Below the pieces are notes generated by a model. The model was not told the origin of the DNA and made no database searches. It worked only from the letters and a program-made list of their open reading frames with translations. This document shows, piece after piece, positions 51,126-59,986 of a stretch of DNA of 64,000 bases (position 1 is its first letter; each line of letters begins with the position of its first letter). The stretch covers positions 1-64,000 of the forward strand of contig DATJIF010000040.1 of the NCBI GenBank assembly GCA_035493475.1, read 5' to 3'. The position numbers and the translations under genes were made by a program. The stretch comes from Actinospica sp035493475 (GTDB taxonomy: Bacteria > Actinomycetota > Actinomycetes > Streptomycetales > Catenulisporaceae).

Positions 51126-52213
51126 ACGACGACACTGCCCATCGACAGGTACTCGTTCCACTGCGTGTCGCCCCAGATGGGACCGGAGTTCGCCGTCGAT
51201 CCGTCCGAGTACGACCAGACGAGCGTGAGATCGCTGGCCAGCGTCCCCAGTCCGCTCGACGTGTCGTAGTTGTCGAGGATCGGGCTGCCGCTAGCGCCGG
51301 GACCCTGGTCGCACGGCATGAACACGAGGCCGTCCGAGGTGTTGATGGTCGCCGTCGCGTAGCAGTACGCCTGGTTCTCGGGGGAGGAGGACGGGTAGCC
51401 CATGGTGAACAGCGGGTCCGAGAACGACGTGTACCCCGCCTCGACGCCGTTGCCGCCGACGGTCGACACCAGGTTGCTCGGCCCGCTCACCGCGACGTAG
51501 CCGGTGTCGAGCGTGGCGTCACCGGAACTGGCGAACCCGGCGAACGTGGCCATGGAGACGCCGGACCAGGTGCCGTACGGTGCGTTGCCGTTCGCGTAGG
51601 CCGGGATGTAGACGAAGTTCGTGGACCACGCCTGGGCGCTGACCGAGTAGACGCAGTGCCCTGCGGTGATGACCAGCTCGCCCGAGCTGCTGTTCACCGA
51701 CGACGCGGAGCACGCGTAGTCCCCGCCGCCGACCGAGAAGAAGACCTTGCCGATCGAGGGCGTCACGGTGACGGTGCCGAGAGCAGGCGAGACAGCGGCC
51801 CGCGACGCCGCGACCGCGTGCGCCTTGTACTTGCCCGCGACCGGCCCGACCTTGTGCGGCGTGGTCACGGCGGCGGAGTCGGCGCCGACGTTGGCGAGGG
51901 GAGAGGAGCCCTTCGCCTGCTTCGGCGCCAGCGCGTCCCCGTTCTTCGCGTTCTTCAACCGCTGCGGAGTCCAGTAGGCCAGTTCGGCCGCGCGGGTCTT
52001 CGCTTCGGACGTCCGCGCGACGTGCGGGGAGGTGACCGCCGCGTCCGGCGAGAGCGCGGTATACGGCGACGCCGCGGTGGTGGTGTTGGTAGTGGTGGTG
52101 GTGGCCTGCGACGCCGAGGCGCCGGCCGTGGGGATGGTGACGACGGCGAGCACGATCGCGCCGGTGGCCGCGACCGCGCGAATCAGGCGCACGCCATTGG
52201 TCCTGAGATGCAC
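51122..52213 (-). CDS. Secreted trypsin/V8-like serine protease
   Basis: 363 residues. Signal peptide ~1-35, then a Thr/Ala-rich ~120-residue propeptide. The chymotrypsin-fold domain has ITAGHCV (His), LDTGYVAV (Asp) and GPGASGSPI (nucleophile Ser), with DYACSA and paired Cys for disulphides. It resembles glutamyl-endopeptidase-like secreted proteases. On the same strand and downstream of the phosphatase gene with a 115-bp gap. Confidence 0.88.
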   Translation of the reverse strand: MHLRTNGVRLIRAVAATGAIVLAVVTIPTAGASASQATTTTTNTTTAASPYTALSPDAAVTSPHVARTSEAKTRAAELAYWTPQRLKNAKNGDALAPKQAKGSSPLANVGADSAAVTTPHKVGPVAGKYKAHAVAASRAAVSPALGTVTVTPSIGKVFFSVGGGDYACSASSVNSSSGELVITAGHCVYSVSAQAWSTNFVYIPAYANGNAPYGTWSGVSMATFAGFASSGDATLDTGYVAVSGPSNLVSTVGGNGVEAGYTSFSDPLFTMGYPSSSPENQAYCYATATINTSDGLVFMPCDQGPGASGSPILDNYDTSSGLGTLASDLTLVWSYSDGSTANSGPIWGDTQWNEYLSMGSVVV

Positions 52214-52328
52214 TTGTCGACCTTCTTTCCCGTGGGCGGGGATTGCGAGGCTGACCCGAAGCGTGGCGGCTGCGGGTCTTCGAGAAGTACGTACCGCCCG
52301 GGGGAATCGTTCAGTGCATAAGACTTCT

Positions 52329-53699
52329 TCAGCTCTGGCCGTAGCAGCTCTTGAGTTCGTTCAGATCGTAGAAGTAGCTGCCCTTGGCGATCGGCTTGCA
52401 GGACGGCTTGAACGCGGTTTCCTTCTCGTTGTAGAGCATCCGCACGAGATACTCGGTGCTGCCGTTGCGCGTTCCGACGTAGAGGTCCCATTGCACGTTC
52501 GCGGCCATCGGGGCCACGTCGGCGCCGCGCCAAGGGTTGTTCAGGTAGGTGTACGGGTCGTCCACGTTCGCGCTCGCGGCCTGTGTGCTGCCGGGCAACT
52601 GGAGCAGGACCGCGAGCGGTTCGATCTCCTCGGCGTGGGTGAAGCGCAGTACGGCGCCCGCGTCACTGCTGCCGTCGGCCTTGGCTTCGGCCTGGGTGAA
52701 CAGGTCGGTCAGCAGGACGTTCGCCATGTCGTACGTGATGGTGCGTCCGCTGAAGGCGGGGCCCTTCTGGTAGAACTCCTCGGCGTCATCGAGGTAGGCG
52801 AACCAGTCGGCGTCCCGGGCCGGAAGGAAGGGGTCGAGGTCCACGCCGGGTGCCTCGACGCTCAGGTCGGGGGCCGCGCTGTAGAGCTCGTACAGCGAGC
52901 GGGAGAAGGAGATCTGGTCGTCGCCGGACATCGACGCCACGAACGCCGGGGTGAACAGCCGGGACACGACGTGCTTGGCGGACTCGGCGGTGCTCGGCTC
53001 CCCGTCGATCTCGGCGATCACGGCGGCCAGGTCGGGGTCGCTCGCCAGATACGCCTGGTAGTCGGCGTTCTGCGGCTGCTTGTGGAAGTACAGCAGGTCC
53101 TTGTTCGTCACCGGAGCCTGGATCAGCGAGGCCAGCGCCGGGTCGCCGGAGACCAGACCCGACGTGAAGGCGTTGGCGCTCGCCACGGCCCGCGTGACAC
53201 CGGAGGTCTCGACGACGATCGGCTCCTGCTTCGCCACGATGGCGGCGAACAGCGAGGGCAGCCGCTGCTCCATCCGCAGCGCGGTCTGCTCCTGCTCCTG
53301 CACCCCGCGGCCCGAGAGGTTGCCGTACCCGATGGACGCGGCGCCATCCAGCAGCTCCTGCACCTGCGGCCCCAGCCGCGCCCCGAGCGGCGTCAGCTCC
53401 CCGGCAGCCTGCGCACTGCCCAGCACCGCGAGCACGGCGTCCCCGTCACTGCTGTCCGTCATAGCTCGCGAACCATGTCGAGCGACGTTCTCAGTGAACA
53501 CCGGCACGAACCCGCGCGGCGCCGGCTGGTAAGCCCGGAGGTTCTCCTGCGGCGCGTAAGGGGTCTTGGTCGTGTAGTTGTGCCGGTAGTAGTAGCCGGC
53601 CTGCTGCGCCGAGGCGGTGGCCCCCGGAAAGACGATGGCGCCGATCACCAACGCGGCGGCCAGGGCGGAACCGGAGACGACTCGGGGCTTCACGTTCAA
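52329..53699 (-). CDS. Secreted histidine phosphatase (phytase/MINPP-like)
   Basis: 456 residues. Signal peptide ~1-31 (ends ATASA). The branch-2 histidine phosphatase motif is NVARHGSRAM (catalytic His in RHGxR), and the C-terminal proton-donor motif is FTHAEEIEPL (HAE). HAE instead of HD is the pattern of multiple inositol polyphosphate phosphatases, so phytate or other organic phosphate outside the cell is a likely substrate. Conserved Cys near the C-terminus fit secretion. Confidence 0.88.
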   Translation of the reverse strand: MNVKPRVVSGSALAAALVIGAIVFPGATASAQQAGYYYRHNYTTKTPYAPQENLRAYQPAPRGFVPVFTENVARHGSRAMTDSSDGDAVLAVLGSAQAAGELTPLGARLGPQVQELLDGAASIGYGNLSGRGVQEQEQTALRMEQRLPSLFAAIVAKQEPIVVETSGVTRAVASANAFTSGLVSGDPALASLIQAPVTNKDLLYFHKQPQNADYQAYLASDPDLAAVIAEIDGEPSTAESAKHVVSRLFTPAFVASMSGDDQISFSRSLYELYSAAPDLSVEAPGVDLDPFLPARDADWFAYLDDAEEFYQKGPAFSGRTITYDMANVLLTDLFTQAEAKADGSSDAGAVLRFTHAEEIEPLAVLLQLPGSTQAASANVDDPYTYLNNPWRGADVAPMAANVQWDLYVGTRNGSTEYLVRMLYNEKETAFKPSCKPIAKGSYFYDLNELKSCYGQS

Positions 53700-53810
53700 G
53701 TCCTTCGGAGGAAGCAGGGGGTACGGCGCGATCCCAGCACCCTCGCAAGCGCGCCGAAACTCCCACTGCCGTCACGCGGTCATCCTGGCGACCCGGACGT
53801 GAACAAAGCA

Positions 53811-53856
53811 GCGTGGGTCGTGGCCGCCATCGCCATCAGGAAGCCACGACCCACGC
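53811..53856 (-). terminator. Hairpin terminator after GH54 gene
   Basis: A perfect 14-bp stem (53811-53824 with 53843-53856) and 18-base loop, 6 bases after the arabinofuranosidase stop at 53863. Confidence 0.8.
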
Positions 53857-53862
53857 AGGCGC

Positions 53863-55413
53863 CTAGCTCCAGGGACTCGCGGCGAGCCAGCTGGTGTCGT
53901 CGTGCCAGGATGTCGTGCTGTCCCAGGTGTGGGATCCGCCGTTGGACGCGACGTAGGCGGTCCAGTCGAAGTGCCGGATGAAGTGGTCGGGGTAGTTGAT
54001 CGATTGGAGCGAGTAGCCGGTTCCGCTGTTGCCCGGTGTGGGGCAGAAGGTGGCGTCTTCGGCGAACTGGTAGGTGCTGTCGTTGGGTTCGAGCCAGAGT
54101 TCGAAGCCGGAGTGGCGTAGATACTGGCCGCTCTCGTTGGCCGATTCGAGCGATATGCAGAGCGGATTCGCCAGGCCGCTCGTGACGATCCAGGTCGAGT
54201 CGGCCTTGTTCTGCGCGGTACTCGAGGAGGTCACCGGCGCGATGACGACCTTGGTGTCGGACGCGTCGTGCTGGAGGTAGTCGCCAGTGCAGCAGGCGGT
54301 GGTGGCCTGGATGGAGATGCGTGCGCCGGGGACGAAGGGCGTGGCGGAGGCGGTGTAGCCGACGTTGGTGATGTTGGCCTGCACGGCGTTCTCGGTCGCG
54401 TCGCTCGGATAGCCGGAGGTCATGGCCCCCTCGAAGAACGCGCCGGCCCCGCCGTTGCTGTTGTCGCCGCCGACGCCGAGCAGGATGGAGGCCTCGGCGT
54501 GCATCGGTGAGTAGCCGGACGGCAGTGCCCCGGAGTACGTCGTGGTCAGGCCGCCGGAGTCGGCGTTGCCGTACTTGAGGGTGAAGTTCGAGGTGCCGTC
54601 GTTCTTCTCCCAGGCGGAGACGAACTGGTCCTGCACGCCGGTGTTGCTCGACGCGTTGGGGCCGGTGGCGCTGGAGTAGAGCCCGTTCTCGAGGTCCGCC
54701 TCGACCCACGGCCCGTGTCCGGTGCAGCCGCCGAACCAGCAGCTCGTGCCCCAGTAGATCGCGTTCATGTGGGCGGCGCCGGTGTCGGTGTTCGAGGTCT
54801 CGCCGCTGCCGAAGTCGAAGCAGCATCCGCCGTTGCTGATCGTCCCGGAGGTCACCTCGTAGATTCCCTCGGGCTGGGAGCCGGTCGCCACGCCGGTGGC
54901 CGCATCGGTGCGGTATCCGACACCGGGGTTGACCTTCAGGCCGTAGGCGGCGTGGCCGTCGACGGACACCGGCAGCGCCATCGCGTCGGCCGGGACGTCG
55001 GCGCCGTTGGTGCCGGGGCCGGGCCAGTACCCGCCGATGGAGACCGGGAGGTTGTTGTGCTGCGCGCTCTGGTCGTAGATCTCCGTGACGGTGCACGTGG
55101 TGCCGGCGCAGAAGCCGACCTGCGCGGCGGCGTCGACGTAGCCGCCGGTGGAGAGCAGCCCGATGTTGAGCGTCGTGTCGTCCGAGGCGCGTTCGATCTG
55201 GTAGAGCGATCCGTCGTACGAGGCGTACATCGCACGCACCATGCTGTAGGCCGCCACGCACGGCGTGCCGCCGGAGGCGAACACGTCGCACGGGCTCTGG
55301 GCGGCAGCCTGCGCGGCGGGGGAGAGGCCGAGCATGGTGGTGAGTATCAGGGCGCAGATCGTGCCGGCGGCGACGAGCAGCCGTCGGCCGGCGCGCGCGG
55401 TGCGTCGAACCAT
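53863..55413 (-). CDS. abfB: Secreted GH54 alpha-L-arabinofuranosidase with CBM42
   Basis: 516 residues. Signal peptide ~1-38. The GH54 domain (~40-360) closely follows fungal AbfB: SPCDVFASGGTPCVAAYSM, CCFDFGSGETSNTDTGAAHM, WVEADLENGLYSS (Glu equivalent to the nucleophile) and LGVGGDNSNGG (Asp equivalent to the acid/base), then FFEGAMTSGYPSDATENAVQ. The C-terminal ~140 residues are the beta-trefoil CBM42 (YLQHDAS, YLRHSGFELWLEPND, FIRHFDW). It frees arabinose from arabinan or arabinoxylan side chains outside the cell. GGAG precedes the ATG; a perfect LacI-type operator lies upstream. Confidence 0.95.
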   Translation of the reverse strand: MVRRTARAGRRLLVAAGTICALILTTMLGLSPAAQAAAQSPCDVFASGGTPCVAAYSMVRAMYASYDGSLYQIERASDDTTLNIGLLSTGGYVDAAAQVGFCAGTTCTVTEIYDQSAQHNNLPVSIGGYWPGPGTNGADVPADAMALPVSVDGHAAYGLKVNPGVGYRTDAATGVATGSQPEGIYEVTSGTISNGGCCFDFGSGETSNTDTGAAHMNAIYWGTSCWFGGCTGHGPWVEADLENGLYSSATGPNASSNTGVQDQFVSAWEKNDGTSNFTLKYGNADSGGLTTTYSGALPSGYSPMHAEASILLGVGGDNSNGGAGAFFEGAMTSGYPSDATENAVQANITNVGYTASATPFVPGARISIQATTACCTGDYLQHDASDTKVVIAPVTSSSTAQNKADSTWIVTSGLANPLCISLESANESGQYLRHSGFELWLEPNDSTYQFAEDATFCPTPGNSGTGYSLQSINYPDHFIRHFDWTAYVASNGGSHTWDSTTSWHDDTSWLAASPWS

Positions 55414-55467
55414 ACAAACTCCATCGTGTGTAAGGGTTCCGTGGGTTTCGCGCGGTGCGCCACGCCA

Positions 55468-55485
55468 ATTGTTAGCGCTAACAAT
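55468..55485. promoter_or_regulatory. LacI-type operator upstream of abfB
   Basis: ATTGTTAGCGCTAACAAT, an 18-bp perfect palindrome with central CG, 54 bases before the abfB start. Its TTAGCG core is shared with the operators at 55664 and 57935. Confidence 0.8.
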
Positions 55486-55648
55486 CTGGGCCGCGGCGCG
55501 CGGGTGTCGCAGGGTTCAGATTGGTCGCCCCCAAAGCGCTGGGAACAGCCCTCACTATGGCGCTCGCCGCCCGCGTCGTCAACCGGTCACCCGCCGCGGT
55601 CGGTGGCGTTCGCCCGGGCATTCGTGAACGCTCACAAAACTTGATCCC

Positions 55649-55677
55649 TTGACGGTATAAAGCTTTAGCGTTAACGT
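55649..55677 (+). promoter_or_regulatory. Promoter and LacI-type operator of beta-helix gene
   Basis: TTGACG and TAACGT with 17-base spacing; the operator TTTAGCGTTAACG (55664-55676) covers the -10, so repressor binding would block polymerase. Confidence 0.75.
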
Positions 55678-55745
55678 CCCCGCCGTCGTCGTCAGGGCGA
55701 CCTGTCCGCGACACCCTGCGATCACCAAGCCCCTGAAGGGTGACG

Positions 55746-57905
55746 ATGAAGTCAACCATTGGAAAGCGGCTGGCCGCGGTCGTATCCGCAGCCCTCGCCA
55801 TGGCGGGATTGAGCGTGGTCACGGCCACGTCGGCCCACGCCACGTGCAGCACGTACTACGTCTCCACCTCCGGAAGCGACAGCAACGACGGCTGCAGTTC
55901 CAGCACCCCGTGGCTGTCGCTGGCAAAGGTCGACGCCACGACGTTCACGGCCGGCAACCAGATCCTGTTCCAGGACGGCGGCTCCTGGAGCGGCACGCTG
56001 CATCCGCTCGGCTCCGGCGCGAGCGGCAGCCCGATCGTCGTGTCCGGCTACGGCTCCGGCGCCGCGCCGATCATCGCCGGTGCGGGCGCTGCCGAGGCCG
56101 TCTACCTCGACAATCAGTCCTACGTCACGATCGAGAACCTGGAGATCACCAACACCGCTTCCGCTGCGGCCGTCCGCAGCGGGATCGAGGTGCAGAACGA
56201 CACGTCCGGGATCCTGTACGGCATCTCGATCATCAACAACGACATCCACGACGTGCTCGGCTACTGGAGCAGTTCCGAGGGCGTGCAGCCGACCAACTCG
56301 TCCGGAATCGCCTTCAACCTCAACGACTCCTACACCACGAACGGCTGGAACGGCGTCCTCATCCAGGGCAACACCCTGACCCGCACGGACGCCGGCGCCA
56401 TCTACCTCGGCTCGCTCAACGGCACCGGGCACAGCATCCTGACCAGCAACGTGGTGATCCAGAACAACACCATCACCGACTCCGGCGGAAACGACATCGT
56501 CTGCGTCTACTGCGCATCCCCGCTCGTGCAGTACAACGTCGCGTCCGACAGCGGCTGGCGCTACTCGGGCGCCGGACTGTGGACGGCCCTGTCCACGAAC
56601 GGTGTCTGGCAGTACAACGAGGTCACCGACCAGGGGCGGGCCGGCTCTGACGGTGAGGCTTTCGACATCGACCACGGCACGAGCGGCACGATCGTCCAGT
56701 ACAACTACAGCCACGGCAATCCGTATGGCTTCCAGGAGTACTGCTGCGGCGGAAGTACGGGCGCGAAGACGTCGATCGTGCGCTACAACATCAGCCAGAA
56801 CGACGGAGCGTCGAACTCGGTGCTCCCACATCAGGCGTACGTGGGCAGCAGCAGCACCTCGCAGTTCGACAACAACACGATCTACCTGAGCTCGTCGGAC
56901 AACGCGCCGATCTTCAGCGACGCCGCGCCCACCGGCCTGAGCTACGACAACAACATCATCTACAAGCTCGGCACGGGAGCCTACGGAACAGGCGGCACGT
57001 GGAGCCACAACCTTTTCTACGGCAACCATCCGGCCTCCGAACCGACCGACGCGAACAAGCTGACATCAGACCCGCTGTTCGTCTCGCCCGGCTCCGGTGG
57101 AAGCGGTCTGAGTTCGGCCGAGGCGTACGCGCTCCAGCTCGGCTCACCGGCACTCGGCGCGGGTGAGCTCATCAGCGGCAACGGCGGCCTCGACTACTTC
57201 GGCAACGCGGTCTCCTCGACGGCGGCCCCGAACGTGGGCGCGTACAACGGATCCGGCATCGCGGCGTCCACGCTGGACGGATACTGGCAGTTCGACGAGG
57301 GAACCGGCACCACGGCGAGCGACCTGTCCGGCTCCGGCCACACCGGAACCCTGGAGGCCGCCGCGTCGTGGACCACCGGCAGGGTCGGCCCGTACGCGGT
57401 CAGCCTCACCGGCGCCAGCACCAGCTACGTCGACGTGTCCGGCCCGGTGCTCGACACCAGCAAGACCTACTCGGTCGCCGCGTGGGTCAGGTTCAACTCG
57501 GTGTCCGGCAAGAACCAGACCTTCGCGAGCATCAAGGGCACCAACATCAGCCCGTTCTACCTGCAACTGACAGGCGGATACCTCGCCTTCACCACGCGCA
57601 GCAGCGACTCGACCGCCTCGACCGCCACCGCGGTGACGGCGACCTCGGCGGCCGCCGCGAACACGTGGTACCAGGTCGTCGGCGTCTACGACAACACCGC
57701 GCACACCATTGCGCTGTACGTCAACGGCGTCCTGCAGGGCACCGCGTCCTTCTCCTCGCCCTGGACCGCGTCGGGTGACACGGTGATCGGTTGCGCCGAG
57801 TGGAAGGCCGCCAACACCGACTTCACCAACGGCGTGGTGGACGACGTCCAGTTCTACTCGCGAGCCCTCAGTGCGACGGAGGCCGCTGAACTGGCCCGCG
57901 GCTGA
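55746..57905 (+). CDS. Secreted beta-helix protein with LamG module
   Basis: 719 residues. Signal peptide ~1-33. Residues ~35-490 are a right-handed parallel beta-helix (STYYVSTSGSDSNDGCSSSTPW at the start, then repeated V.I.NN.I patterns), the fold of pectate lyases, rhamnogalacturonases and some arabinan-acting enzymes; no catalytic set can be assigned. Residues ~505-715 are a LamG/concanavalin-like sugar-binding domain (GYWQFDEGTGTTASDLSGSGHTG). AAGGG precedes ATG 55746. Shared LacI-type control with abfB suggests plant-polysaccharide breakdown. Confidence 0.85.
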   Translation: MKSTIGKRLAAVVSAALAMAGLSVVTATSAHATCSTYYVSTSGSDSNDGCSSSTPWLSLAKVDATTFTAGNQILFQDGGSWSGTLHPLGSGASGSPIVVSGYGSGAAPIIAGAGAAEAVYLDNQSYVTIENLEITNTASAAAVRSGIEVQNDTSGILYGISIINNDIHDVLGYWSSSEGVQPTNSSGIAFNLNDSYTTNGWNGVLIQGNTLTRTDAGAIYLGSLNGTGHSILTSNVVIQNNTITDSGGNDIVCVYCASPLVQYNVASDSGWRYSGAGLWTALSTNGVWQYNEVTDQGRAGSDGEAFDIDHGTSGTIVQYNYSHGNPYGFQEYCCGGSTGAKTSIVRYNISQNDGASNSVLPHQAYVGSSSTSQFDNNTIYLSSSDNAPIFSDAAPTGLSYDNNIIYKLGTGAYGTGGTWSHNLFYGNHPASEPTDANKLTSDPLFVSPGSGGSGLSSAEAYALQLGSPALGAGELISGNGGLDYFGNAVSSTAAPNVGAYNGSGIAASTLDGYWQFDEGTGTTASDLSGSGHTGTLEAAASWTTGRVGPYAVSLTGASTSYVDVSGPVLDTSKTYSVAAWVRFNSVSGKNQTFASIKGTNISPFYLQLTGGYLAFTTRSSDSTASTATAVTATSAAAANTWYQVVGVYDNTAHTIALYVNGVLQGTASFSSPWTASGDTVIGCAEWKAANTDFTNGVVDDVQFYSRALSATEAAELARG

Positions 57906-57918
57906 CCGCGTACAACTC

Positions 57919-57948
57919 TTGACGTTCCCGCTCCTTTAGCGTTAACGT
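57919..57948 (+). promoter_or_regulatory. Promoter and LacI-type operator of lacI-like gene
   Basis: TTGACG and TAACGT, 18-base spacing, with TTTAGCGTTAACG (57935-57947) over the -10, the same sequence as at 55664. A partial TTTAGCG follows at 57962. Autoregulation of the operon is likely. Confidence 0.75.
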
Positions 57949-57989
57949 TCCCGACATCACTTTAGCGATACATCAGTCGAGGAGGACCG

Positions 57990-59057
57990 GTGCCGGAGCG
58001 TGTGACCATCGCCCAAGTCGCCGAGGAGGCGGGAGTCTCGGCGATGACGGTGTCCAACGTGCTGAACGGGAAGCCGGGCGCCTCCGACAAGACCCGGCGC
58101 CGGGTGCTGGAGGTCGCCGAGCGGCTCGGGTACCAGCCGAACATCTCCGCGCGCAACCTCAAGGCCGGCCGCAGCGGGCTGATCGGGGTGCTGACCCTCG
58201 ACCTGACCACGCAGTACGGCCTGGAGATCGTGCGCGGCATCGCGGACGAGCTCGCGGCGGCCGAGCGCGAACTGCTGATCAACGCGACGTACCAGGACGC
58301 GGCGCGGGAGATGGACCGGATCGAGTTCCTCTCGCGCGGCCTGGTGGACGGTGTGCTGATGATCGCGCCGGTGCTCGAGTCCGAGACGGTCGAGCTGCTG
58401 CGCCGCAAGAACATCCCCTGCGTGGTGATCGACCCGCGCGAGCAGGACGTGGCGCTGCCCCGCGTGATAGTGGACAACTACGAGGGGATGCGGCGCGGCA
58501 CGGAGCACCTGCTCGCGCTGGGGCACACCCGGATCGGGTACATCCGCGGCGAGTCGGACATGGACAGCTCCTCGATCCGCTTCCAGGGCTTCACGGACGC
58601 GATGGCGCTGGCCGGGATCGAGGTGGATCCGCGGCTCGTGGTGGACTGCGACTTCACCTACACGCACGGCTTCCAGGCGGCCTCCGCGCTGATCGCCGAG
58701 CACCGGCCGACCGCGATCGCCGCGGGGGCGGATTTAATCGCCTTCGGTGCGGTGGACGCGGCCCGCGCGCTGGGCCTGACCGTCCCGGACGAGTTCTCGG
58801 TGCTGGGCTTCGACGACCTGCCGCAGGCCTCGCAGTCCTTCCCGGGCCTGACGACGGTCCGCCAGCCGCTGCACGACATGGGCCAGACCGCGGCGCGTGC
58901 GCTGCTGTCGCTCCTGGACGGCCAGCGGCTGGTGCTGGACCGGATGCAGCTGCCGACCGAGCTGATCGTGCGCGGCACCACGGCGACCCCGGCGAACGTG
59001 GACGCCATCCTGGACCGGATGCTCGCCGCCGGTTCGGTGGAGACGGACGCGGAGTGA
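57990..59057 (+). CDS. LacI-family regulator of the arabinan locus
   Basis: 355 residues. N-terminal LacI helix-turn-helix VTIAQVAEEAGVSAMTVSNVLNG with hinge helix SARNLKAGRS, then a periplasmic-binding-like sugar sensor with VIDPREQDVALPRVIVDNYEG and SVLGFDDLPQA. GTG start with AGGAGG close upstream. Operators with TTAGCG cores lie before this gene, abfB and the beta-helix gene. Its last codon overlaps the next gene, so it heads the operon of hydrolase and transporter genes. Confidence 0.93.
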   Translation: MPERVTIAQVAEEAGVSAMTVSNVLNGKPGASDKTRRRVLEVAERLGYQPNISARNLKAGRSGLIGVLTLDLTTQYGLEIVRGIADELAAAERELLINATYQDAAREMDRIEFLSRGLVDGVLMIAPVLESETVELLRRKNIPCVVIDPREQDVALPRVIVDNYEGMRRGTEHLLALGHTRIGYIRGESDMDSSSIRFQGFTDAMALAGIEVDPRLVVDCDFTYTHGFQAASALIAEHRPTAIAAGADLIAFGAVDAARALGLTVPDEFSVLGFDDLPQASQSFPGLTTVRQPLHDMGQTAARALLSLLDGQRLVLDRMQLPTELIVRGTTATPANVDAILDRMLAAGSVETDAE

Positions 59058-59899
59058 TGCTCGTCATGTCCTATTTCACCGAGCTGGACGAGGCCCTGTG
59101 CCTGGCGGTCAGCACCGACGACGGGCGCAGCTTCGAGCCGGTGAACGACGGGCTGCCCGTGCTGCGCGGCAGCGTCGGCACCGGCGCGCTGCGCGACCCG
59201 TTCCTCGGGCTCGGTCCGGACGGCCGGATACACCTGCTCGCGACCGACGGCTGGACCAGCCCCTCGATCGTGCACGCCGTGTGCGAGGTCGGGCAGTGGG
59301 ACAGTTGGTCCGAGCAGCGGCTGCTGCCGGTGATGGAGAAGGTGCCGGGCGCGCACAACGCGTGGGCGCCGGAGTTCTTCCTCGACCACACCACCGGCCG
59401 CTACCACCTGATCTGGTCCTCGGTGGTCGACGACGCGGTTCCCGCCGAGGGTCGGGACTGGCCGAACGTCGGGCAGGACCACCGCATCTGGTCCTGCACC
59501 ACCGAGGACTTCTCCTCGTTCTCCGAATCCGCGGTCTTCTTCGATCCCGGACACTCGGTGATCGACGCGACGGTGGTGCGCGACGGGGAGCGCTTCCTGA
59601 TGGCCTACAAGGACGAGCGCGGTGTGAACGACCCGTCCACCAGCCACAAGCACATCATGCTGACCAGCTTCACCCGGCCCGGCGGCCCCTACGAGGCGCC
59701 GCGCGGACCGGTCGGGCCCTCCCCGGCCGAGGGTCCCAGCCTGTTCCGCCGGAACGGCGAATGGGTGATGATCTTCGACCACTTCCTGGAGGGCCGGTAC
59801 GGCGCCGTGCGCAGCGGCGACGGCGTCACCTGGGAACCCGCCGAGGTCGGGCTGCCGCCCGGCGTCCGGCACGCCTCGGTCCTCGCCCTGCGGGACTGA
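59054..59899 (+). CDS. GH43-like five-bladed beta-propeller hydrolase, cytoplasmic
   Basis: 281 residues, no signal peptide. Features of the GH43/GH117 propeller fold: LRDPFLGLGPDG, HNAWAPEFFLD, SVIDATVVRDGERFLMAYKDE and AEGPSLFRRNGEW, with the Asp and Glu residues typical of this clan. It probably hydrolyses imported arabinose-containing oligosaccharides. Start candidates are GTG 59054, ATG 59057 and ATG 59066; the first overlaps the lacI stop (GTGA). A related protein is encoded at 63252. Confidence 0.8.
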   Translation: MMLVMSYFTELDEALCLAVSTDDGRSFEPVNDGLPVLRGSVGTGALRDPFLGLGPDGRIHLLATDGWTSPSIVHAVCEVGQWDSWSEQRLLPVMEKVPGAHNAWAPEFFLDHTTGRYHLIWSSVVDDAVPAEGRDWPNVGQDHRIWSCTTEDFSSFSESAVFFDPGHSVIDATVVRDGERFLMAYKDERGVNDPSTSHKHIMLTSFTRPGGPYEAPRGPVGPSPAEGPSLFRRNGEWVMIFDHFLEGRYGAVRSGDGVTWEPAEVGLPPGVRHASVLALRD

Positions 59900-59986
59900 C
59901 GCGCACCGCACCACCGAACCAACGCACCAGGGAGATCACTCTCCTCACTGAAACAGTATACGAATTTTCTCATCTGGAGTGAAACA

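Larger units (their letters stand above)
55414..55745. other. Divergent control region of abfB and beta-helix gene
   Basis: 332 bp with two LacI-type operators and a promoter toward the beta-helix gene (separate entries). No ORF is convincing. Confidence 0.7.

Noticed and set aside
52214..52328. GACCCG/CGGGTC inverted repeat after the phosphatase gene
   Set aside because: A 6-bp stem with a 14-base loop is not distinguishable from chance at this GC content.
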